From the NCBI RefSeq assembly GCF_037038585.1, contig NC_092526.1:42977501-43041500 (forward strand): DNA of 64,000 nt, in the 5' to 3' direction. This stretch comes from Patagioenas fasciata (taxonomy: Eukaryota > Chordata > Aves > Columbiformes > Columbidae). The notes beneath the pieces are model-generated. The model did not search any database. It was not told where the DNA came from and saw nothing but the letters and a program-made list of their open reading frames with translations. This document shows positions 1 to 8,883 of this stretch, one piece after another. Each line of letters begins with the position of its first letter. The first letter of the stretch is position 1. The translations under genes were made by a program, and so were the position numbers.

Positions 1-34
1 CTGGTTTTCAGTGTATTACACCAAAACACCCACC

Positions 35-45
35 TGATGACATCA
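35..45. repeat. TGATG-A-CATCA palindrome, once per unit
   Basis: The two five-base arms are perfect reverse complements around a central A. The embedded TGACATCA is one base from the CRE consensus TGACGTCA, so bZIP binding is conceivable but not shown. The motif recurs in nearly every unit. Exceptions I noted are TAATGACATCA in M62 and M67, TGATGACATTA in M33, M36, M37, M40 and M46, and TGACGACATCA in M69. Confidence 0.7.
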
Positions 46-131
46 TTTCAAGAGCAAAAGCAGCAATTTGCAGAATTCAGCTTCTTTGGAGAACTGAGCA
101 ATTGCTGAGCTGACACCAAGTCCTGCTGTGT

Positions 132-283
132 CCTGTCACCTGCAGAGTGCCCGCATCCTCACCACGGTAGCGGGCATTGTGACAAAGGTTCTATGTCAGC
201 TGGGTGTGGCAGCCGAGCGCCCGCTAGGAGAGGGGGAGCCTGTCAGCCCCGGGCCTGTCACTGCCTGCTGTCCCCCCTGTCAC
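132..283. repeat. Four CCTGTCA motifs in the GC-rich zone
   Basis: CCTGTCA occurs at 132-138, 239-245, 254-260 and 276-282 in M1, three times as CCTGTCAC and once as CCTGTCAG. The complement TGACAGG matches the core of MEIS/TGIF-type homeodomain sites, which is a known motif but only an inference here. The fourth copy is changed to CCTGTGA in 16 units by a C to G change at the base equivalent to 281. From M24 onward many units carry an extra C just before the first copy. Confidence 0.5.
148..176. repeat. Short hairpin-forming inverted repeat in each unit
   Basis: The arm tgcccgc (148-154) is the exact reverse complement of gcgggca (170-176), with a 15-base loop. The second arm can also pair with gcccgcta at 219-226 through tagcgggc (168-175), an 8-bp match with a longer spacer. 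Both arms contain a CpG and both vary: gcctgc and gcccac replace gcccgc in several units, and gtgggc replaces gcgggc in M23, M29, M42, M44, M48 and M70. These changes are better explained by CpG decay than by selection on the stem, since they turn pairs into wobbles or mismatches. Confidence 0.6.
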
Positions 284-344
284 CAGCGAGGCCTCTGAAA
301 AGTTTCCAAAACATCCCCAGACTTGGCTCCAAAGTGGCCAAAAG

Positions 345-600
345 TCTCCAAGAGACAAGTCGGGAAGAAGGATATGGAACAGAGGGAGACAGGCACGGGA
401 GCAGGCCAAAGGGGGGTAAGAGGAAAAACTAGTGCGGGGCTGCAGGACTGAAATGGAGGAATTGAAAGACGAAAGCCAGGAAGCAGGAGAGTTTGAGAAA
501 AGGAGAGAGGAAAGAAGAGACATGCAGCCAGACGAGGGCTTAGTGAGAGAGGCTGGGACAGAGAACAGGATGAGAAGGAAATAAGGCAAGGCAAGGCAAG
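345..600 (+). repeat. Strand-asymmetric purine-rich zone
   Basis: By hand count, 142 of 180 bases in 421-600 are purines on the plus strand. The longest run without a pyrimidine is 26 bases at 495-520. The zone recurs in all units with few changes, so the array has a purine-rich strand about 250 bases long every 889 bp. Such tracts can form triplex (H-DNA) structures or stable R-loops when the pyrimidine strand is the template; that is established for polypurine tracts generally and inferred here. The minus strand of this zone is rich in CTT, TCT, CCT and TTC and poor in stop codons, which produces the long open frames on that strand. Confidence 0.8.
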
Positions 601-609
601 GCTAGGCCA
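585..609. repeat. GGCAA pentamer mini-repeat
   Basis: Five pentamers follow each other: GGCAA three times, then GGCTA and GGCCA. The number is stable across the array except in M4, where only two GGCAA copies are present (3251-3260); that loss accounts for the 884-bp unit. Point variants exist: GACAA as the middle copy in M56 (near 49491) and an AGCTA copy in M21 and M27. Confidence 0.85.
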
Positions 610-719
610 AAGGACGTTTCTTTGATTTATATTTTCTACCACATTCATCTGGAGATGAGGAGGAAAGCCATCAAACCTTATGGATTAGGCCCAAACAAAA
701 ACCCCGGCTACTTGAGACA

Positions 720-730
720 CTTAGACTAAG
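720..730. repeat. CTTAG-A-CTAAG palindrome
   Basis: The five-base arms are perfect reverse complements around a central A. The motif recurs in almost all units. In M58, M61, M63 and M66 the ttag of the left arm is replaced by aa (gagacacaaactaag), which removes two bases and destroys the palindrome; this change contributes to the 887-bp length of those units. Confidence 0.7.
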
Positions 731-828
731 CCTAAACCACAAAGATCTCTTCATAAAGATGGTTTTTATACTGTACTTCCACAATCTTCTGGCAGTACAG
801 AAGAACAAGCGGCAGATGTACTTAGGCT
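729..828. repeat. Nested inverted repeats in the 3' part of the unit
   Basis: The outer pair is agcctaa (729-735) with ttaggct (822-828). Inside lies ctgtact (771-777) with agtacag (794-800), a perfect 7-bp stem and a 16-base loop. The arrangement could fold as a two-level stem in RNA or single-stranded DNA. The loop bases are among the most variable in the unit (cgcaatcagctgg, tgcaatcagctgg, cacaatcttctgg, cgcaatcacctga), while the inner arms are almost constant; M22 and M28 alone have aatacag. The outer arm is changed in units with aagcgtaa (M32, M35, M36, M39, M45). Whether a transcript exists is unknown. Confidence 0.55.
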
Positions 829-835
829 GAGTCAT
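826..835 (+). promoter_or_regulatory. NF-E2/AP-1-type site GCTGAGTCAT, once per unit
   Basis: TGAGTCA (828-834) is the exact AP-1/TRE core, and the ten bases GCTGAGTCAT match the known NF-E2 (MAF/NRF-type) consensus. It is present in every unit I read, including M54, where the base just upstream is changed but the site is kept. This gives about 72 copies at 889-bp spacing. Binding is not shown; a 10-base match fixed by array homogenisation may be accidental. Confidence 0.5.
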
Positions 836-868
836 GGTGGTTTGGTGCAGAGACCATGCATATCATGG
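833..868. repeat. Inverted repeats ccatg/catgg at the unit end
   Basis: ccatg (854-858) and catgg (864-868) are perfect inverted arms around catat. The upstream catggt (833-838) can also pair with accatg (853-858), so two alternative small hairpins are possible. Variants: aacatgcatgtcatgg in M24, M30, M33 and M49, gatcatg in M31, M32-type upstream neighbours and similar units, and atattatgg in M4. These linked changes are useful markers for tracing block duplications. Confidence 0.5.
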
Positions 869-3550
869 GAATAGTTCAGCATTCTGCTCTGGTTTTCAGT
901 GTATTACACCAAAACACCCACCTGATGACATCATTTCAAGAGCAAAAGCAGCAATTTGCAGAATTCAGCTTCTTTGGAGAACTGAGCAATTGCTGAGCTG
1001 ACACCAAGTCCTGCTGTGTCCTGTCACCTGCAGAGTGCCCGCATCCTCACCACGGTAGCGGGCATTGTGACAAAGGTTCTATGTCAGCTGGGTGTGGCAG
1101 CCGAGCGCCCGCTAGGGGAGGGGGAGCCTGTCAGCCCCGGGCCTGTCACTGCCTGCTGTCCCCCCTGTCACCAGCGAGGCCTCTGAAAAGTTTCCAAAAC
1201 ATCCCCAGACTTGGCTCCAAAGTGGCCAAAAGTCTCCAAGAGACAAGTCGGGAAGAAGGATATGGAACAGAGGGAGACAGGCACGGGAGCAGGCCAAAGG
1301 GGGGTAAGAGGAAAAACTAGTGCGGGGCTGCAGGACTGAAATGGAGGAATTGAAAGACGAAAGCTAGGAAGCAGGAGAGTTTGAGAAAAGGAGAGAGGAA
1401 AGAAGAGACATGCAGCCAGACGAGGGCTTAGTGAGAGAGGCTGGGACAGAGAACAGGATGAGAAGGAAATAAGGCAAGGCAAGGCAAGGCTAGGCCAAAG
1501 GACGTTTCTTTGATTTATATTTTCTACCACATTCATCTGGAGATGAGGAGGAAAGCCATCAGACCTTATGGATTAGGCCCAAACAAAAGCCCCGGCTACT
1601 TGAGACACTTAGACTAAGCCTAAACCACAAAGATCTCTCCATAAAGATGGTTTTTATACTGTACTTCCGCAATCAGCTGGCAGTACAGAAGAACAAGCGG
1701 CAGATGTACTTAGGCTGAGTCATGGTGGTTTGGTGCAGAGACCATGCATATCATGGGAATAGTTCAGCATTTCTGCTCTGGTTTTCAGTGTATTACACCA
1801 AAACACCCACCTGATGACATCATTTCAAGAGCAAAAGCAGCAATTTGCAGAATTCAGCTTCTTTGGAGAACTGAGCAATTGCTGAGCTGACACCAAGTCC
1901 CGCTGGGTCCTGTCACCTGCAGAGTGCCCGCATCCTCACCACGGTAGCGGGCATTGTGACAAAGGTTCTATGTCAGCTGGGTGTGGCAGCCGAGCGCCCG
2001 CTAGGAGAGGGGGAGCCTGTCAGCCCCGGGCCTGTCACTGCCTGCTGTCCCCCCTGTCACCAGCGAGGCCTCTGAAAAGTTTCCAAAACATCCCCAGACT
2101 TGGCTCCAAAGTGGCCAAAAGTCTCCAAGAGACAAGTCGGGAAGAAGGATATGGAACAGAGGGAGACAGGCACGGGAGCAGGCCAAAGGGGGGTAAGAGG
2201 AAAAACTAGTGCGGGGCTGCAGGACTGAAATGGAGGAATTGAAAGACGAAAGCCAGGAAGCAGGAGAGTTTGAGAAAAGGAGAGAGGAAAGAAGAGACAT
2301 GCAGTCAGTCGAGGGCCTAGTGAGAGAGGCTGGGACAGAGAACAGGATGAGAAGGAAATAAGGCAAGGCAAGGCAAGGCTAGGCCAAAGGACGTTTCTTT
2401 GATTTATATTTTCTACCACATTCATCTGGAGATGAGGAGGAAAGCCATCAGACCTTATGGATTAGGCCCAAACAAAAGCCCCGGCTACTTGAGACACTTA
2501 GACTAAGCCTAACACACAAAGATCTCTCCATAAAGATGGTTTTTATACTGTACTTCCGCAATCAGCTGGGAGTACAGAAGAACAAGCGGCAGATGTACTT
2601 AGGCTGAGTCATGGTGGTTTGGTGCAGAGACCATGCATATCATGGGAATAGTTCAGCATTTCTGCTCTGGTTTTCAGTGTATTACACCAAAACACCCACC
2701 TGATGACATCATTTCAAGAGCAAAAGCAGCAATTTGCAGAATTCAGCTTCTTTGGAGAAGTGAGCAATTGCTGAGCTGACACCAAGTCCTGCTGGGTCCT
2801 GTCACCTGCAGAGTGCCCGCATCCTCATCACGGTAGCGGGCATTGTGACAAAGGTTCTATGTCAGCTGGGTGTGGCAGCCGAGCGCCCGCTAGGGGAGGG
2901 GGAGCCTGTCAGCCCCGGGCCTGTCACTGCCTGCTGTCCCCCCTGTCACCAGCGAGGCCTCTGAAAAGTTTCCAAAACATCCCCAGACTTGGCTCCAAAG
3001 TGGCCAAAAGTCTCCAAGAGACAAGTCGGGAAGAAGGATATGGAACAGATGGAGACAGGCACGGGAGCAAGCCAAAGGGGGGTAAGAGGAAAAACTAGTG
3101 CGGGGCTGCAGGACTGAAATGGAGGAATTGAAAGACGAAAGCCAGGAAGCAGGAGAGTTTGAGAAAAGGAGAGAGGAAAGAAGAGACATGCAGCCAGACG
3201 AGGGCTTAGTGAGAGAGGCTGGGACAGAGAACAGGATGAGAAGGAAATAAGGCAAGGCAAGGCTAGGCCAAAGGACGTTTCTTTGATTTATATTTTCTAC
3301 CACATTCATCTGGAGATGAGGAGGAAAGCCATCAGACCTTATGGATTAGGCCCAAACAAAAGCCCCGGCTACTTGAGACACTTAGACTAAGCCTAAACCA
3401 CAAAGATCTCTTCATAAAGATGGTTTTTATACTGTACTTCCGCAATCAGCTGGCAGTACAGAAGAACAAGCGGCAGATGTACTTAGGCTGAGTCATGGTG
3501 GTTTGGTGCAGAGACCATGCATATTATGGGAATAGTTCAGCATTTCTGCT

Positions 3551-6500
3551 CTGGTTTTCAGTGTATTACACCAAAACACCCACCTGATGACATCATTTCA
3601 AGAGCAAAAGCAGCAATTTGCAGAATTCAGCTTCTTTGGAGAACTGAGCAATTGCTGAGCTGACACCAAGTCCTGCTGGGTCCTGTCACCTGCAGAGTGC
3701 CCGCATCCTCACCACGGTAGCGGGCATTGTGACAAAGGTTCTATGTCAGCTGGGTGTGGCAGCCGAGCGCCCGCTAGGGGAGGGGGAGCCTGTCAGCCCC
3801 GGGCCTGTCACTGCCTGCTGCCCCCCCTGTCACCAGCGAGGCCTCTGAAAAGTTTCCAAAACATCCCCAGACTTGGCTCCAAAGTGGCCAAAAGTCTCCA
3901 AGAGACAAGTCGGGAAGAAGGATATGGAACAGAGGGAGACAGGCACGGGAGCAGGCCAAAGGCAGGTAAGAGGAAAAACTAGTGCGGGGCTGCAGGACTG
4001 AAATGGAGGAATTGAAAGACGAAAGCCAGGAAGCAGGAGAGTTTGAGAAAAGGAGAGAGGAAAGAAGAGACATGCAGCCAGACGAGGGCTTAGTGAGAGA
4101 GGCTGGGACAGAGAACAGGATGAGAAGGAAATAAGGCAAGGCAAGGCAAGGCTAGGCCAAAGGACGTTTCTTTGATTTATATTTTCTACCACATTCATCT
4201 GGAGATGAGGAGGAAAGCCATCAGACCTTATGGATTAGGCCCAAACAAAAGCCCCGGCTACTTGAGACACTTAGACTAAGCCTAAACCACAAAGATCTCT
4301 CCATAAAGATGGTTTTTATACTGTACTTCCGCAATCAGCTGGCAGTACAGAAGAACAAGTGGCAGATGTACTTAGGCTGAGTCATGGTGGTTTGGTGCAG
4401 AGACCATGCATATCATGGGAATAGTTCAGCATTTCTGCTCTGGTTTTCAGTGTATTACACCAAAACACCCACCTGATGACATCATTTCAAGAGCAAAAGC
4501 AGCAATTTGCAGAATTCAGCTTCTTTGGAGAACTGAGCAATTGCTGAGCTGACACCAAGTCCTGCTGGGTCCTGTCACCTGCAGAGTGCCCGCATCCTCA
4601 CCACGGTAGCGGGCATTGTGACAAAGGTTCTATGTCAGCTGGGTGTGGCAGCCGAGCGCTCGCTAGGGGAGGGGGAGCCTGTCAGCCCCGGGCCTGTCAC
4701 TGCCTGCTGCCCCCCCTGTCACCAGCGAGGCTTCTGAAAAGTTTCCAAAACATCCCCAGACTTGGCTCCAAAGTGGCCAAAAGTCTCCAAGAGACAAGTC
4801 GGGAAGAAGGATATGGAACAGAGGGAGACAGGCACGGGAGCAGGCCAAAGGCAGGTAAGAGGAAAAACTAGTGCGGGGCTGCAGGACTGAAATGGAGGAA
4901 TTGAAAGACGAAAGCCAGGAAGCAGGAGAGTTTGAGAAAAGGAGAGAGGAAAGAAGAGACATGCAGCCAGACGAGGGCTTAGTGAGAGAGGCTGGGACAG
5001 AGAACAGGATGAGAAGGAAATAAGGCAAGGCAAGGCAAGGCTAGGCCAAAGGACGTTTCTTTGATTTATATTTTCTACCACATTCATCTGGAGATGAGGA
5101 GGAAAGCCATCAGACCTTATGGATTAGGCCCAAACAAAAGCCCCGGCTACTTGAGACACTTAGACTAAGCCTAAACCGCAAAGATCTCTCCATAAAGATG
5201 GTTTTTATACTGTACTTCCGCAATCAGCTGGCAGTACAGAAGAACAAGCGGCAGATGTACTTAGGCTGAGTCATGGTGGTTTGGTGCAGAGACCATGCAT
5301 ATCATGGGAATAGTTCAGCATTTCTGCTCTGGTTTTCAGTGTATTACACCAAAACACCCACCTGATGACATCATTTCAAGAGCAAAAGCAGCAATTTGCA
5401 GAATTCAGCTTCTTTGGAGAACTGAGCAATTGCTGAGCTGACACCAAGTCCTGCTGTGTCCTGTCACCTGCAGAGTGCCCGCATCCTCACCATGGTAGCG
5501 GGCATTGTGACAAAGGTTCTATGTCAGCTGGGTGTGGCAGCCGAGCGCCCGCTAGGAGAGGGGGAGCCTGTCAGCCCCGGCCCTGTCACTGCCTGCTGTC
5601 CCCCCTGTCACCAGCGAGGCCTCTGAAAAGTTTCCAAAACATCCCCAGACTTGGCTCCAAAGTGGCCAAAAGTCTCCAAGAGACAAGTCTTGAAGAAGGA
5701 TATGGAACAGAGGGAGACAGGCACGGGAGCAGGCCAAAGGGGGGTAAGAGGAAAAACTAGTGCGGGGCTGCAGGACTGAAATGGAGGAATTGAAAGACGA
5801 AAGCTAGGAAGCAGGAGAGTTTGAGAAAAGGAGAGAGGAAAGAAGAGACATGCAGCCAGACGAGGGCTTAGTGAGAGAGGCTGGGACAGAGAACAGGATG
5901 AGAAGGAAATAAGGCAAGGCAAGGCAAGGCTAGGCCAAAGGACGTTTCTTTGATTTATATTTTCTACCACATTCATCTGGAGATGAGGAGGAAAGCCATC
6001 AGACCTTATGGATTAGGCCCAAACAAAAGCCCCGGCTACTTGAGACACTTAGACTAAGCCTAAACCGCAAAGATCTCTCCATAAAGATGGTTTTTATACT
6101 GTACTTCCGCAATCAGCTGGCAGTACAGAAGAACAAGCGGCAGATGTACTTAGGCTGAGTCATGGTGGTTTGGTGCAGAGACCATGCATATCATGGGAAT
6201 AGTTCAGCATTTCTGCTCTGGTTTTCAGTGTATTACACCAAAACACCCACCTGATGACATCATTTCAAGAGCAAAAGCAGCAATTTGCAGAATTCAGCTT
6301 CTTTGGAGAACTGAGCAATTGCTGAGCTGACACCAAGTCCCGCTGGGTCCTGTCACCTGCAGATTGCCCGCATCCTCACCACGGTAGCGGGCATTGTGAC
6401 AAAGGTTCTATGTCAGCTGGGTGTGGCAGCCGAGCGCCCGCTAGGGGAGGGGGAGCCTGTCAGCCCCGGGCCTGTCACTGCCTGCTGTCCCCCCTGTCAA

Positions 6501-8883
6501 CAGCGAGGCCTCTGAAAAGTTTCCAAAACATCCCCAGACTTGGCTCCAAAGTGGCCAAAAGTCTCCAAGAGACAAGTCGGGAAGAAGGATATGGAACAGA
6601 GGGAGACAGGCACGGGAGCAGGCCAAAGGGGGGTAAGAGGAAAAACTAGTGCGGGGCTGCAGGACTGAAATGGAGGAATTGAAAGACGAAAGCCAGGAAG
6701 CAGGAGAGTTTGAGAAAAGGAGAGAGGAAAGAAGAGACATGCAGCCAGTCGAGGGCTTAGTGAGAGAGGCTGGGACAGAGAACAGGATGAGAAGGAAATA
6801 AGGCAAGGCAAGGCAAGGCTAGGCCAAAGGACGTTTCTTTGATTTATATTTTCTACCACATTCATCTGGAGATGAGGAGGAAAGCCATCAGACCTTATGG
6901 ATTAGGCCCAAACAAAAGCCCCGGCTACTTGAGACACTTAGACTAAGCCTAAACCACAAAGATCTCTCCATAAAGATGGTTTTTATACTGTACTTCCGCA
7001 ATCAGCTGGCAGTACAGAAGAACAAGCGGCAGATGTACTTAGGCTGAGTCATGGTGGTTTGGTGCAGAGACCATGCATATCATGGGAATAGTTCAGCATT
7101 TCTGCTCTGGTTTTCAGTGTATTACACCAAAACACCCACCTGATGACATCATTTCAAGAGCAAAAGCAGCAATTTGCAGAATTCAGCTTCTTTGGAGAAC
7201 TGAGCAATTGCTGAGCTGACACCAAGTCCTGCTGGGTCCTGTCACCTGCAGAGTGCCCGCATCCTCACCACGGTAGCGGGCATTGTGACAAAGGTTCTAT
7301 GTCAGCTGGGTGTGGCAGCCGAGCGCCCGCTAGGGGAGGGGGAGCCTGTCAGCCCCGGGCCTGTCACTGCCTGCTGTCCCCCCTGTCAACAGCGAGGCCT
7401 CTGAAAAGTTTCCAAAACATCCCCAGACTTGGCTCCAAAGTGGCCAAAAGTCTCCAAGAGACAAGTCGGGAAGAAGGATATGGAACAGAGAGAGACAGGC
7501 ACGGGAGCAGGCCAAAGGGGGGTAAGAGGAAAAACTAGTGCGGGGCTGCAGGACTGAAATGGAGGAATTGAAAGACGAAAGACAGGAAGCAGGAGAGTTT
7601 GAGAAAAGGAGAGAGGAAAGAAGAGACATGCAGCCAGACGAGGGCTTAGTGAGAGAGGCTGGGACAGAGAACAGGATGAGAAGGAAATAAGGCAAGGCAA
7701 GGCAAGGCTAGGCCATAGGACGTTTCTTTGATTTATATTTTCTACCACATTCATCTGGAGATGAGGAGGAAAGCCATCAAACCTTATGGATTAGGCCCAA
7801 ACAAAAGCCCTGGCTACTTGAGACACTTAGACTAAGCCTAAACCACAAAGATCTCTTCATAAAGATGGTTTTTATACTGTACTTCCGCAATCAGCTGGCA
7901 GTACAGAAGAACAAGCGGCAGATGTACTTAGGCTGAGTCATGGTGGTTTGGTGCAGAGACCATGCATATCATGGGAATAGTTCAGCATTTCTGCTCTGGT
8001 TTTCAGTGTATTACACCAAAACACCCACCTGATGACATCATTTCAAGAGCAAAAGCAGCAATTTGCAGAATTCAGCTTCTTTGGAGAACTGAGCAATTGC
8101 TGAGATGACACCAAGTCTTGCTGGGTACTGTCACCTGCAGAGTGCCCGCATCCTCACCACGGTAGCGGGCATTGTGACAAAGGTTCTATGTCAGCTGGGT
8201 GTGGCAGCCGAGCGCCCGCTAGGGGAGGGGGAGCCTGTCAGCCCCGGGCCTGTCACTGCCTGCTGTCCCCCCTGTCACTAGCGAGGCCTCTGAAAAGTTT
8301 CCAAAACATGCCCAGACTTGGCTCCAAAGTGGCCAAAAGTCTCCAAGAGACAAGTCGGGAAGAAGGATATGGAACAGAGGGAGACAGGCACAGGAGCAGG
8401 CCAAAGGGGGGTAAGAGGAAAAACTAGTGCGGGGCTGCAGGACTGAAATGGAGGAATTGAAAGACGAAAGCCAGGAAGCAGGAGAGTTTGAGAAAAGGAG
8501 AGAGGAAAGAAGAGACATGCAGCCAGACGAGGGCTTAGTGAGAGAGGCTGGGACAGAGAACAGGATGAGAAGGAAATAAGGCAAGGCAAGGCAAGGCTAG
8601 GCCAAAGGACGTTTCTTTGATTTATATTTTCTACCACATTCATCTGGAGATGAGGAGGAAAGCCATCAAACCTTATGGATTAGGCCCAAACAAAAGCCCC
8701 GGCTACTTGAGACACTTAGACTAAGCCTAAACCACAAAGATCTCTTCATAAAGATGGTTTTTATACTGTACTTCCACAATCTTCTGGCAGTACAGAAGAA
8801 CAAGCGGCAGATGTACTTAGGCTGAGTCATGGTGGTTTGGTGCAGAGACCATGCATATCATGGGAATAGTTCAGTATTCTGCT
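3551..8883. repeat. Units M5-M10, no clear higher-order pattern
   Basis: Units start at 3551, 4440, 5329, 6218, 7107 and 7996. M5 and M6 share ctgccccccctg and ggcaggtaag and are sister units; M6 also has gcgctcgc and gcttctg. M7 has ccatggtagc, ccggccctg and gtcttgaag, the last shared with M32, M35, M39 and M45. M8 and M9 share gtcaacagcg, also found in M18. M10 has several private changes (gagatgacacc, gtcttgctgggtac, gtcactagcg, acatgccc) and looks the most diverged of the six. Confidence 0.85.

Larger units (their letters stand above)
1..888. repeat. Reference satellite unit M1
   Basis: This is the first full unit and the coordinate model for the others. Zones in order: 1-130 mixed composition with a palindrome at 35-45; 130-300 GC-rich with several CpGs, a hairpin and runs of C; about 345-600 strongly purine-rich on the plus strand; 585-609 GGCAA-type pentamers; 610-888 AT-richer with nested inverted repeats and a TGAGTCA site. 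M1 is 888 bp because its end reads cattctg where most units read catttctg. Its tail has ccacaatcttctgg where most units have ccgcaatcagctgg; this tail type recurs at M10, M11, M14 and elsewhere, so it marks exchange between units. No internal subrepeat of nucleosome size is visible, so 889 bp is the basic period. Confidence 0.95.
1..3550. repeat. Units M1-M4, first copy of a block repeated at +8,883
   Basis: Units start at 1, 889, 1778 and 2667. Diagnostic variants are the ccacaatcttctgg tail and aaaaacccc run in M1; the caagtcccgctggg, gcagtcagtcgag, cctaacacac and gctgggagtacag variants in M3; and gagaagtgagc, cctcatcacgg, cagatggagac and gagcaagcc in M4. All reappear in the same order at M11-M14, exactly 8,883 bp downstream. 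M4 itself lost one GGCAA and is 884 bp. Confidence 0.85.

Noticed and set aside
225..255. G-quadruplex in the ggggaggggg region
   Set aside because: Only two adjacent G-tracts and a distant ggg, with C-runs nearby that would favour duplex hairpins. It does not meet the usual four-tract pattern.
340..375. CENP-B box near gacaagtcgggaag
   Set aside because: CGGG with an A three bases upstream is present, but the required TTCG at the left of the box is absent (aaga is found); no other match was seen in the unit.
405..425. Splice donor-like ggggtaagagg
   Set aside because: It resembles a 5' splice site, but there is no supported exon, acceptor pairing or coding frame; a chance match in a purine-rich tract.
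193..432. Plus-strand open frame of 79 codons repeated in most units
   Set aside because: It is broken by TGA in 21 of 72 units (codon 8 via gccgag to gctgag, or ctgtcacc to ctgtgacc), has no recognisable domain, and its persistence elsewhere is explained by homogenisation of the repeat.
224..648. Minus-strand frames of 121, 122 and 150 codons, Leu/Ser/Pro-rich, repeated in all units
   Set aside because: Two overlapping frames over the same purine-rich tract, with compositions typical of translated pyrimidine-rich DNA. There is no known motif, and changes between units are mostly non-synonymous. Not annotated as genes.
1..889. Five-nucleosome phasing (889 divided by 5 is about 178)
   Set aside because: Numerically suggestive, but no internal repeat of about 178 bp is visible, so there is no sequence support.
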